NCBI RefSeq assembly: GCF_045223415.1
Contig: NZ_JBEQZJ010000047.1
Span: 1 to 27,187 of the forward strand
Direction of reading: 5' to 3'
DNA from: Hoskinsella mucinilytica
GTDB lineage: Bacteria; Bacillota_I; Bacilli_A; Erysipelotrichales; Erysipelotrichaceae
DNA: 27,187 nucleotides
Shown: one piece after another, positions 7,394 to 14,536 of the stretch
Position numbering within the stretch: position 1 is the first letter of the stretch
How the letters are laid out: each line of letters opens with the position of its first letter
Translations under genes and position numbers: made by a program
Notes under the pieces: model-generated
Seen by the model: only the letters and a program-made list of their open reading frames with translations
What the model was told of the DNA's origin: nothing
The model's database searches: none

Positions 7394-8262
7394 TCGTGTG
7401 TGTGGGACAAAGTGCTTATGATATCACTTATGTGATACATGAAGATTTGGTGGAAAATCAAAAATATCGTATTTATGAAACAATGGAATGTATTGGTGCA
7501 CCAGCTAGTAATGCAGCTTGTTTGTGTGCGAGATGGGAAGAGGAAACCGCTTTGATCACCAGAGTTGGAAATGATTTTTACGGAACATTGATTTTAGAAG
7601 AATTAAGGAAACAAGATGTAGATGTTCGATATGTAAAACAGCTTGAGGAATTTAAGACACCTGTTTCCACCATTATCACTCATATGGAAAACGGCAGTCG
7701 GACCATTTTTAACTGTCCTGGAGTGTTAAAGGAATGTGATTTTGATTATCCGATCGATTGTGATGTGTTGTTGTTGGATGGACATGAATTAACCGCAAGT
7801 CTTGAGGCATTGAAACGTTATCCTCATGCAATCTCTATGTTAGATGCAGGTACTTGTAAAGAAGAGACCAAACTATTGGCTGCGATGGTTGATCATTTGG
7901 TGTGCTCTGAAGATTTTGCCAGACAATATACGGGAATCACGATCGATAAAAAGAATCCTGATACGGTGATTCAGACTTTTCAGGCATTAAAAAAGCTGAA
8001 CCAAGGACAGATCGTTGTTACCTTGGGAGGGGATGGATGTCTATACGAACAAAAGAAAGAGATTTTGCATATGCCAGCTTATGCGGTAGAAGCAATCGAT
8101 ACAACAGGTGCCGGAGATATTTTTCATGGAGCGTATGCGTATGGGTTGGCAAAGAAATGGGATTTAAAAACGATCTTGCATGTAGCATCAAAAACAGCAG
8201 CACTCTCTACTACAAAATTAGGTGGAAACCTATCCATACCAAAGCTAGAAGAGGTTATATAA
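7390..8262 (+). CDS. PfkB-family carbohydrate kinase
   Basis: A 290-residue kinase of the ribokinase/PfkB family that phosphorylates a sugar or similar alcohol with ATP. The C-terminal signature DTTGAGDIFHG starts at Asp237 and supplies the anion hole and the catalytic base Asp243. The N-terminal substrate region has the family pattern of Gly and Asn in GAPASNAA (about residues 37-44). The exact substrate cannot be assigned. Its ATG overlaps the folC stop (ATGA at 7390-7393), preceded by AGGAGGG, so it is the third gene of the ung-folC operon. Transcription stops at the terminator that overlaps its stop codon. Confidence 0.9.
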   Translation: MIVCVGQSAYDITYVIHEDLVENQKYRIYETMECIGAPASNAACLCARWEEETALITRVGNDFYGTLILEELRKQDVDVRYVKQLEEFKTPVSTIITHMENGSRTIFNCPGVLKECDFDYPIDCDVLLLDGHELTASLEALKRYPHAISMLDAGTCKEETKLLAAMVDHLVCSEDFARQYTGITIDKKNPDTVIQTFQALKKLNQGQIVVTLGGDGCLYEQKKEILHMPAYAVEAIDTTGAGDIFHGAYAYGLAKKWDLKTILHVASKTAALSTTKLGGNLSIPKLEEVI

Positions 8263-8291
8263 AAAGTCAGAAATATCATCTGACTTTTTTT
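8261..8291. terminator. terminator between the kinase gene and folT
   Basis: AAAAAGTCAGA (8261-8271) pairs with TCTGACTTTTTT (8279-8290) around a 7-base loop. The stop codon of the kinase gene overlaps its first base. The A and T runs mean it can also serve folT from the other side. Confidence 0.9.
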
Positions 8292-8293
8292 GG

Positions 8294-8842
8294 TCAAGCT
8301 TTCTTTACACGTTGTGCACCCTTTAATGCAAAATATAAAATAGCAACATCAATTGGAAACATGACTACATTTTTGACTAAGCGAATGGTGGTAAACAAAG
8401 GGGATTGATACATGATGTTTAACCACAAGGAAGTCAAGATCAAATTGATAAAGATGGTAATGCAGGCACGAGCAAGGATCACTCTAGGGAGTGTGATTTC
8501 TTTTTTGTAGAAAAAGCATCCATAAATCATGCCGGTTAAAAATTCATTGATTGCGAATCCTGGAAAATACGGACCATCGGGGCGGATGATGTATTTTAAG
8601 GTATCGGCGATAACTCCTGCAAAACCGGTAATGGCAGGGCCATAAATCATACCGGAAACACCGGCAAACACACTAGAGAATCCAATGCGAAGGGTTGGTG
8701 TAATGGGGATGAACAAGGAGCCGACGGCAACATTTAATGCCGTCAACATAGCGCATCCGCAAATAGATGTCACACGTTTCAATTCCTTGGCGGAATGAGA
8801 TATCAGCTTTGGAAGCTGAACGATTTCTTGAGCAAAGTTCAT
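8294..8842 (-). CDS. folT: folate ECF transporter S component (FolT)
   Basis: A 182-residue hydrophobic protein of about six membrane segments, the size of energy-coupling factor S components, which bind a vitamin and work with a shared ATPase/EcfT module encoded elsewhere. The N-terminal LTALNVA and the LRIGFSSV segment (about 51-58) match the folate-type S subunits. Assignment to folate rests mainly on the tetrahydrofolate riboswitch in front of it and on the nearby folC. The start at 8842 is chosen because AAGGAGG lies nine bases upstream; longer readings run into the riboswitch region. No ecfA or ecfT gene is in the window, so it is a group II (module-sharing) transporter here. It ends at the terminator shared with the kinase gene. 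Confidence 0.9.
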   Translation of the reverse strand: MNFAQEIVQLPKLISHSAKELKRVTSICGCAMLTALNVAVGSLFIPITPTLRIGFSSVFAGVSGMIYGPAITGFAGVIADTLKYIIRPDGPYFPGFAINEFLTGMIYGCFFYKKEITLPRVILARACITIFINLILTSLWLNIMYQSPLFTTIRLVKNVVMFPIDVAILYFALKGAQRVKKA

Positions 8843-8847
8843 ATAAA

Positions 8848-8903
8848 AATACCTCCTTTTCCATATTGCATATAGAAAAAGAGGTATTGATTTTCTATTG
8901 CAA
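8848..8903 (-). promoter_or_regulatory. Shine-Dalgarno sequestering and anti-sequestering hairpins of folT
   Basis: In the minus-strand RNA, the segment complementary to 8875-8888 pairs with 8848-8861 to form a 14-base stem (one G-U) that buries the AAGGAGG site of folT. An alternative 13-pair hairpin with one bulge, between 8891-8903 and 8866-8879, would break the upper part of that stem. The outer bases of the alternative hairpin overlap the closing helix of the riboswitch. This forms a switch in which bound folate should favour the sequestered state. Confidence 0.7.
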
Positions 8904-9002
8904 CAGCGGGATGCGAGATAAAAACCGCAAGGGTTACCTTTTCGCCCACACGACAACTCCCCGTTCGTGGGTACTTAACGCTTTTATCTCTACTCTGCGT
9001 AC
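8900..9002 (-). ncRNA. tetrahydrofolate (THF) riboswitch
   Basis: The leader of folT carries the conserved blocks of the folT-type THF riboswitch in order on the minus strand: AGAGTAG, GCGTTAAGT, GGGGAGTTG, and CGCATCC near the 3' end. Supporting helices are visible: a perfect 9-base stem between 8982-8990 and 8915-8923 and a second stem in the 8945-8971 region (CCCA..CGA with TCGTGGG). The RNA begins within a few bases of the predicted transcription start. The class represses folate transport genes when tetrahydrofolate is plentiful. Confidence 0.9.
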
Positions 9003-9009
9003 GCTAGAC

Positions 9010-9038
9010 ATTATAGTGTATTTACATAGGATTTACAA
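9010..9038 (-). promoter_or_regulatory. sigma-A promoter of the folT riboswitch transcript
   Basis: On the minus strand TTGTAA (9033-9038) and a perfect TATAAT (9010-9015) are 17 bases apart. The start near 9003 coincides with the 5' edge of the riboswitch. Confidence 0.85.
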
Positions 9039-9066
9039 TAGGTTTCATAAAATTTCATAAATTCAT

Positions 9067-9954
9067 TTATGTGATGGAAGCTTCATAAATGGATTGAATG
9101 GAATCCATCAACATTGCTTCAAATGCGTGATCATCCAGATCGACATGCAATCCTTCTGTCAATGCTCTTGAAAAACTGGCAATCAAACCGGGGTTTCTGG
9201 CAAGCAAAGCATTGGCCTCTTCCCTACAATAGCCACCGGATAAGGCAACAACTCTTACAACATGTGGATCACACATGATATCTGAATAAAAGCCATCCTC
9301 ACTTGGAAGCGTTAATTTAAACATGATTTGACTATCATCTTCCATTGCATTTAAATGAGCCAGTATGGATCGTTTTAATAACTGTTCGCACTCTTGTTTA
9401 TCTAAAGCATGGATGTCAATTTCAGGCTCTAGGATAGGAACAAAACCAGCACGTGCAATCTGATGTCCAATTGCAAATTGTTGTTCGACGATTGCTTCAA
9501 TACCTTTTGGATCTGCTTGTTTGATAACAGAACGCATCTTTGTGCCAAAGATATGACGTTCTTTGGCTCTTCGTAATAATTCATCTAGATTGGTCATTGG
9601 TTTCATAAGCTGAACCCCATTCTCAAGTGGTGCTAAACCCTTATCTACCTTTAAGATCGGAAGGATACCTTTTATATTCCAAAGATAATCTGCACTATAT
9701 TCTCCACAAATTTTACGATCCATGGTTTTTTCGAAAAGGATAGCCGCAAGAATGTGTTTGCTTGTAAATGCAGGGCTGGTAATGATTCTGGTTCGCATTT
9801 CATGGACGAGATCAAACATTTCATCATCGTTTTGATATGCGGATTCTTCAATACCATATAAACGTAATGCTTTAGGAGTGCTACCGCCACTTTGATCTAA
9901 GGCAGCGATAAAGCCTTTGCCGTTTCTCATTCGTTCTAATTGTTCACTTTTCAT
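9067..9954 (-). CDS. fda: class I fructose-bisphosphate aldolase
   Basis: A 295-residue cytosolic glycolytic enzyme that splits fructose 1,6-bisphosphate into two triose phosphates through a Schiff base. It is clearly of the short class I type seen in staphylococci: it opens with the conserved GKGFIAALDQSGGSTPKAL, has LMKP and HIFGTKMRS in the middle, LEPEIDI with Glu176, FKLTLP with Lys213 as the likely Schiff-base lysine, and ends in VVALSGGY, IASFSRAL and IYEAS. Length is normal. AAGGAGG lies eight bases before ATG. No clear terminator follows, so some transcription may run on into folT. A terminator from the next upstream gene separates it from that gene. Confidence 0.95.
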   Translation of the reverse strand: MKSEQLERMRNGKGFIAALDQSGGSTPKALRLYGIEESAYQNDDEMFDLVHEMRTRIITSPAFTSKHILAAILFEKTMDRKICGEYSADYLWNIKGILPILKVDKGLAPLENGVQLMKPMTNLDELLRRAKERHIFGTKMRSVIKQADPKGIEAIVEQQFAIGHQIARAGFVPILEPEIDIHALDKQECEQLLKRSILAHLNAMEDDSQIMFKLTLPSEDGFYSDIMCDPHVVRVVALSGGYCREEANALLARNPGLIASFSRALTEGLHVDLDDHAFEAMLMDSIQSIYEASIT

Positions 9955-9996
9955 GATCAGACCTCCTTCGCCAAATTATGGTGTTCCTCTACTTGT

Positions 9997-10005
9997 ATCT
10001 TAGCA
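9997..10005 (-). promoter_or_regulatory. possible extended -10 promoter for fda
   Basis: The minus strand reads TGC-TAAGAT. The hexamer 17 bases upstream (TAGCGT) is weak. It lies between the upstream terminator and the fda ribosome site, where a promoter is needed. Confidence 0.35.
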
Positions 10006-10033
10006 CTGAATTTCATGTTACGCTATGCTTCCG

Positions 10034-10065
10034 ACAAAAAAAGAACAAATTTATTCTTGTTCTTT
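10034..10065 (-). terminator. terminator after the 106-aa gene
   Basis: On the minus strand AAAGAACAA (10057-10065) pairs with TTGTTCTTT (10040-10048), followed by more T residues. The stop codon of the gene lies in the loop. Confidence 0.85.
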
Positions 10066-10371
10066 GGAAATGCTGGATTCAAAATCATGTAATAGCTGAT
10101 GCATGGACAATAAATCAAATACTTGTTCATCACTCAACTGTTTTTCATAAGCGTCTATCACATTCGATACGGTCTTCGCTAATGGATAAGGCTCCCCGTT
10201 TTGGGTACGGATAAAGGATAAATGCCAATGATCCTGTTGAATGGTTAACGTAATCGAAGCGCAATCCTCTCCCATATCACCCCAAATAGGCTTACTGAAA
10301 AGGTCACAATGATAAACAAAATTGGTACCTTTGTGTTGTTCTCTATATGCTGAAAGCTCTTGTAATTTCAT
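10051..10371 (-). CDS. conserved-looking hypothetical protein (106 aa)
   Basis: A 106-residue soluble, acidic protein that I do not recognise. The start at 10371 is set by AAGGAG eight bases upstream; a longer reading to 10491 crosses the promoter and is rejected. The first half has alternating hydrophobic residues around ASITLTIQQDHWHLSFIR, suggesting a beta-sheet. The second half (about 68-106) is helical and charged. It has a canonical promoter and its own terminator, so it is a single-gene transcription unit and likely a real gene. Confidence 0.75.
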   Translation of the reverse strand: MKLQELSAYREQHKGTNFVYHCDLFSKPIWGDMGEDCASITLTIQQDHWHLSFIRTQNGEPYPLAKTVSNVIDAYEKQLSDEQVFDLLSMHQLLHDFESSISKEQE

Positions 10372-10396
10372 AAACGTACTCCTTTTTACGTTATTT

Positions 10397-10425
10397 ATTA
10401 TAAACACAAAAGCGGAAAATCTCAA
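10397..10425 (-). promoter_or_regulatory. sigma-A promoter of the 106-aa gene
   Basis: On the minus strand TTGAGA (10420-10425) and a perfect TATAAT (10397-10402) are 17 bases apart, about 20 bases before the ribosome binding site. Confidence 0.85.
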
Positions 10426-10485
10426 AAGCTTTGTATAGAAAATAGAAAATGCTACAAAATAAGGAAACTGTCTAGGGATGTGGCG

Positions 10486-10514
10486 TTGCAATTCATGTAA
10501 AAGTGAAGTATACT
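10486..10514 (+). promoter_or_regulatory. sigma-A promoter of the ATPase riboswitch transcript
   Basis: TTGCAA (10486-10491) and TATACT (10509-10514) with a 17-base spacer. The predicted start near 10521 matches the first pairing arm of the riboswitch. Confidence 0.8.
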
Positions 10515-10520
10515 AAAGAT

Positions 10521-10610
10521 ACATAGAGGGAGTAGGAACGTGTGATAACGTGATAAGTCAACAATCCCGACGACATACGCCTGGCTTATCTTAAAAACCG
10601 AGACTCATGT
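10521..10610 (+). ncRNA. yybP-ykoY (manganese) riboswitch
   Basis: The 140-base leader carries the landmarks of the yybP-ykoY class: GGGAGTAG after the first helix arm, the GACATACGCC block in the second loop, and GAGAC before the closing arm. The closing helix is ACAT(A)GAG at 10521-10528 with CTCATGT at 10604-10610. An internal helix joins GATAAG (10552-10557) with CTTATC (10585-10590). The class senses Mn2+, switching on exporters. Identification is by pattern; a covariance model search was not possible. Confidence 0.8.
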
Positions 10611-10637
10611 ATAGAAAGCTATATATGAGCTTTTTTT
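10604..10637 (+). terminator. riboswitch-controlled terminator before the ATPase gene
   Basis: CTCATGTATAG (10604-10614) pairs with CTATATATGAG (10619-10629; one G-U), loop AAAG, then seven T residues. The 5' arm is shared with the closing helix of the riboswitch, so metal binding should prevent terminator formation and turn expression on. Confidence 0.85.
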
Positions 10638-10661
10638 GTATCATGACGAGGAGGATGCGAT

Positions 10662-13310
10662 ATGAAACCGTATCAAATGGAAAAAGAAGAGGTTTTAAAG
10701 GAAGTAAAAAGTTCAAGCAGTGGATTAAGTAAAGAAGAGGCATGCAATAGGTTAAATAAGTATGGATATAATCGATTAAAAGAAGCAAAAAAAGACAGTT
10801 TTTCAAAACGCCTTATGAAACAATTATCAGATCCGATGATCATCGTATTGATTGCAGCGGCTGTGATTTCCGGTATTACTTCAGCTTATGCACATGAAAG
10901 CTTTGCGGATGTTTTTATCATCATGTTTGTTGTTATCGTGAATGCTGTATTGGGACTTTATCAAGAAAGCAAAGCAGAAAAAGCAATCGATGCGTTAAAA
11001 AAGATGAGTGCTGCCAAAAGTAAAGTTATGAGAAATGGTGAACTATGCGTGGTAGCAAGTGAAGAGCTTTGCGTAGGCGATGTGATTTTACTAGAAGCAG
11101 GAGATGCCTTACCTGCAGATGCCAGAGTATTAGAGGCAGCCAGTTTAAAGGTGGAAGAATCTGCATTGACCGGAGAAAGTGTGCCTGTGGAAAAAAGCGA
11201 AGTGAGGCTTACAAGTGAGGAAAAAACGATTCCTTTAGGTGATCGAAAAAATATGTTATATATGGGTAGCAGTGTTGTATATGGAAGAGGCTATGCAGTG
11301 GTTACTGCTATTGGTATGGATACGGAGATGGGGAAGATCGCAGATGCAATCAATCAAAGCAAAGAAGAAGCAACACCGCTTCAAATGAAGCTGAATCAGC
11401 TCTCTAAGATCTTAAGCTTTTGTGTACTTGGTATTTGTGTGCTTATCTTTCTATTTGCCCTGTGGAAAAGCAAAGATATGAGTGGCACGGTCATCATGGA
11501 TACCTTTATGTTAGCGGTGTCTTTGGCAGTAGCGGCAATTCCTGAGGGACTAGCAGCAGTGGTAACGGTACAACTTGCGATCGGTGTAACCAGAATGAGC
11601 AAACAACACGCCGTGATAAGACAACTAACAGCTGTGGAAACGTTAGGCTGTACCCAAATCATCTGTTCAGATAAGACAGGAACCTTGACACAAAATAAAA
11701 TGACGGTCGTAGAACATTATGGTACAGATGAAAAGCTTTTGGCAACGGCGATGAGTTTATGTAATGATGCAATGGTCGCAAGTGATGGGACAATTGAGGG
11801 GGAACCGACAGAAAGTGCATTGGTTGCATATGGGGAAACCTTCTTTCATAAAAAAGAAGTCTTAAAACAATTACCTAGAATTAAGGAAGCACCATTTGAT
11901 TCCATGCGAAAAATGATGACAACGATACATGAAAATAGCGATCATACTTATCTTCAATTCAGTAAAGGAGCACCGGATGTCTTGCTAGCGAAATGTACTC
12001 ATTATATAGAAAATGGGGTCATCAAAGAGTTGGATGATCAGAAGCGAGAAGAAATCCTGAACCATAACAAACACTTTGCGGATCAGGCATTGCGTGTGTT
12101 GGCGGCCGGCTATCGTTGTTTTGCCACAGAAGAAATGTTACCAAAGTCAGTAGAAGAGATGGAACAACAACTGATTTTTATCGGTTTATGCGGTATGATC
12201 GATCCAATACGTGAAGAGGTAAAAGGGGCAATCAAACAATGTCAAGAAGCAGGAATTCGCCCTGTCATGATTACCGGAGATCATGTAGATACCGCCATTG
12301 CGATAGCGTCTCAGCTTGGTATCCTGCATGTAAAGGAAGAAGCAATCACGGGTGCACAACTTGATGAGATGAGTGAGGAACAATTTCAAAAGAACATTGA
12401 ACGCTATTGTGTTTACGCAAGAGTTCAGCCGGAACATAAGGTGAGAATCGTAGATGCATGGAAGGCGAAAGACAAAGTTGTCAGTATGAGTGGGGATGGG
12501 GTTAACGATGCGCCAAGCATAAAACGTGCAGATATTGGTGTCGGTATGGGTATCACCGGTACAGATGTTACCAAAAATGTAGCGGATATGGTATTGGCAG
12601 ATGATAATTTTGCGACTATTGTTTCCGCAGTTGGTGAAGGACGAAGAATTTATGACAATATCAAAAAAGCAATTCAGTTTTTATTGTCAAGCAATATCAG
12701 TGAGGTAGTATCCATCTTTGTTGCTACGATGCTGGGTTTTACGATTTTAATGCCTGTTCATATTTTATGGGTCAATTTATTGACTGACACCTTCCCAGCC
12801 CTTGCTTTGGGTATGGAAGGCGCAGAAGAGGATGTAATGAAACGACCTCCTCGTCCCAAAAAAGAAGGATTATTTGCGGATGGTATGGCATTCGATGTCA
12901 TTTTTCAAGGAATCGTTATCTCCATCATTATATTGATGGCATATTTGGTAGGCCATTATATAGAAGCCGGAGTATGGGAAATCACAGACAGTCAAGATGG
13001 TATGACAATGGCGTTTTTAACGATGTCGATGACTGAAATGTTTCATTCCTTCAATATGAGGTCTTTGAAGCACTCTGTTTTATCTATGAAAAAACAAAAT
13101 CTTTATTTGTTGGGAAGTCTTGCAGGGTGTCTGGCATTGACATTGATGGTCATCTATATTCCGTTTTTAGCGAACCTGTTTGAATTTGAGCATATCAGTG
13201 GATTTGAATTTATGATAAGTATCGTTATGGCATTTTGTATTATACCGATCGTTGAAGTTGAAAAAGCAGTCATACGTCATCTTCATGGAGTGCATAAGGA
13301 AAAATGTTAG
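10662..13310 (+). CDS. P-type cation ATPase, probable Mn2+/Ca2+ exporter
   Basis: An 882-residue type II P-type ATPase of the calcium-pump branch with about ten membrane segments. Landmarks in order: TGES at 170-173 (actuator), PEGL at 294-297 in membrane helix 4, DKTGT with phosphorylated Asp337, and GDGVNDAP with Asp612 and Asp616. Membrane helix 6 carries Asn705, Thr708 and Asp709 in WVNLLTDTFPA, as in calcium pumps. Length matches the bacterial PacL/YloB type. The manganese riboswitch in front argues that its physiological job includes Mn2+ export, as for riboswitch-linked P-type ATPases in lactococci; calcium transport is the alternative or additional role. AGGAGG lies six bases before ATG. 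No clear terminator follows before the galE promoter. Confidence 0.93.
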   Translation: MKPYQMEKEEVLKEVKSSSSGLSKEEACNRLNKYGYNRLKEAKKDSFSKRLMKQLSDPMIIVLIAAAVISGITSAYAHESFADVFIIMFVVIVNAVLGLYQESKAEKAIDALKKMSAAKSKVMRNGELCVVASEELCVGDVILLEAGDALPADARVLEAASLKVEESALTGESVPVEKSEVRLTSEEKTIPLGDRKNMLYMGSSVVYGRGYAVVTAIGMDTEMGKIADAINQSKEEATPLQMKLNQLSKILSFCVLGICVLIFLFALWKSKDMSGTVIMDTFMLAVSLAVAAIPEGLAAVVTVQLAIGVTRMSKQHAVIRQLTAVETLGCTQIICSDKTGTLTQNKMTVVEHYGTDEKLLATAMSLCNDAMVASDGTIEGEPTESALVAYGETFFHKKEVLKQLPRIKEAPFDSMRKMMTTIHENSDHTYLQFSKGAPDVLLAKCTHYIENGVIKELDDQKREEILNHNKHFADQALRVLAAGYRCFATEEMLPKSVEEMEQQLIFIGLCGMIDPIREEVKGAIKQCQEAGIRPVMITGDHVDTAIAIASQLGILHVKEEAITGAQLDEMSEEQFQKNIERYCVYARVQPEHKVRIVDAWKAKDKVVSMSGDGVNDAPSIKRADIGVGMGITGTDVTKNVADMVLADDNFATIVSAVGEGRRIYDNIKKAIQFLLSSNISEVVSIFVATMLGFTILMPVHILWVNLLTDTFPALALGMEGAEEDVMKRPPRPKKEGLFADGMAFDVIFQGIVISIIILMAYLVGHYIEAGVWEITDSQDGMTMAFLTMSMTEMFHSFNMRSLKHSVLSMKKQNLYLLGSLAGCLALTLMVIYIPFLANLFEFEHISGFEFMISIVMAFCIIPIVEVEKAVIRHLHGVHKEKC

Positions 13311-13356
13311 AAAATGATGGCTTCACGTTATATTTACTTTTACTTTTTGATATCCG

Positions 13357-13365
13357 TGATATAAT
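13357..13365 (+). promoter_or_regulatory. extended -10 promoter for galE
   Basis: TGA-TATAAT, a perfect -10 with TGn extension, 28 bases before the galE start codon. No strong -35 hexamer is seen. Confidence 0.6.
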
Positions 13366-13392
13366 AAACCTAGCCAAAAAGGGAGGAACTTT

Positions 13393-14394
13393 ATGAAAAT
13401 TTTAGTTACCGGAGGTACCGGATTTATTGGAAGCCACACTGTTGTGGAATTATTGGAAGCAGGAAATGAAGTTGTCATCTTAGACAATCTTTATAATTCT
13501 CAAAAAGATGTTTTGGATAAGATTGAATCTATCACAGGAAAACGTGTGGCCTTTTATGAAGAAGACTGCTGTGATGAAACAGCATTAGAAAAAATCTTTG
13601 AAGAACATGATATCGATGCGGCCATACATTTTGCCGGCTATAAGGCAGTAGGTGAATCAGTCGCAAAACCGATCATGTATTATCAAAATAATTTAATGAG
13701 TACACTGGCTTTGTGTAAGGTCATGGCAAAGCATGGCTGTAAACGTTTGGTATTTTCATCTAGTGCAACAGTTTATGGAAATCCAAAGAGTGTGCCTATC
13801 AAAGAGGATTTTCCATTAGGACCTACTACAAATCCATATGGAACGACCAAATTAATGATCGAACAAATTTTAAAGGATCTGTATATTTCAGACAATGAAT
13901 GGAATATTGCATTATTACGTTACTTTAATCCAATCGGTGCACATAAGAGCGGATTATTAGGAGAAAGTCCAAATGACATTCCTAATAATTTGATGCCTTA
14001 TATCGTAAAAGTGGCTAATAAAGAATTGCCTTATTTACATGTATATGGAAATGATTATCCAACACCGGATGGAACTGGGGTTCGTGATTATATTCATGTT
14101 GTAGATCTTGCGAAGGGACATGTGAATGCAGTTCATAAAGTGATGGAAAACATCGGTGTAGATGCTTATAACTTAGGTACAGGTATTGGATATAGTGTAT
14201 TGGATGTTGTCAATGCGTTTGTAAAAGCAAATGGTGTGGAAGTACCATATCAGATCGATCCAAGACGACCTGGAGATATTGCACAATGTTATGCAAGTAC
14301 AGAGAAGGCTTATCAAGAACTTGGTTGGAAAGCGGAAAAAAATCTGGAAGAGATGTGTAAGGATGCATGGCATTTTCTTGAAACCAGTAAATAA
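13393..14394 (+). CDS. galE: UDP-glucose 4-epimerase
   Basis: A 333-residue NAD-dependent short-chain dehydrogenase-type enzyme interconverting UDP-glucose and UDP-galactose. The dinucleotide motif GGTGFIG is at 7-13. Catalytic Ser124 (SSSATVYG), Tyr149 and Lys153 (YGTTK) fall at the same numbers as in the E. coli enzyme. The conserved RYFNPIGAH, GVRDYIHVVDLA and RRPGDIAQCYA segments follow. AGGAGG precedes the ATG by five bases. No Leloir pathway genes (galK, galT) are adjacent. With the LicC-like nucleotidyltransferase downstream it more likely supplies UDP-galactose for surface glycans, which is inference. Confidence 0.97.
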   Translation: MKILVTGGTGFIGSHTVVELLEAGNEVVILDNLYNSQKDVLDKIESITGKRVAFYEEDCCDETALEKIFEEHDIDAAIHFAGYKAVGESVAKPIMYYQNNLMSTLALCKVMAKHGCKRLVFSSSATVYGNPKSVPIKEDFPLGPTTNPYGTTKLMIEQILKDLYISDNEWNIALLRYFNPIGAHKSGLLGESPNDIPNNLMPYIVKVANKELPYLHVYGNDYPTPDGTGVRDYIHVVDLAKGHVNAVHKVMENIGVDAYNLGTGIGYSVLDVVNAFVKANGVEVPYQIDPRRPGDIAQCYASTEKAYQELGWKAEKNLEEMCKDAWHFLETSK

Positions 14395-14403
14395 ATAGAG
14401 ATT

Positions 14404-14432
14404 ACGTTCAGAGCAAATCTGGACGTTTTTTC
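14404..14432 (+). terminator. terminator after galE
   Basis: ACGTTCAGA (14404-14412) pairs with TCTGGACGT (14418-14426; one G-U), loop GCAAA, followed by a run of T residues. Confidence 0.88.
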
Positions 14433-14472
14433 TATGTTGTAAAAAAATTAACTATTTTATGACAATCACAGA

Positions 14473-14501
14473 TTGTAAGAAAAAGGAAAAAGATGTATGA
14501 T
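14473..14501 (+). promoter_or_regulatory. sigma-A promoter of the nucleotidyltransferase gene
   Basis: TTGTAA (14473-14478) and TATGAT (14496-14501) with a 17-base spacer, 35 bases before the chosen start. Confidence 0.7.
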
Positions 14502-14536
14502 TATATGACAAATAAGTGATAATGGGAGGTGCCGTT

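Noticed and set aside
8843..8956. N-terminal extension of folT
   Set aside because: It would translate the sequestering hairpin and riboswitch tail; the strong AAGGAGG and ATG at 8842 define the start.
9056..9071. CATAAAT/ATTTATG inverted repeat at the end of fda as a terminator
   Set aside because: Two-base loop, all but two of the paired bases A or T, and no T run on the minus strand.
10372..10491. N-terminal extension of the 106-aa protein
   Set aside because: The extension overlaps a canonical promoter and the ribosome site, and the downstream ATG has ideal spacing.
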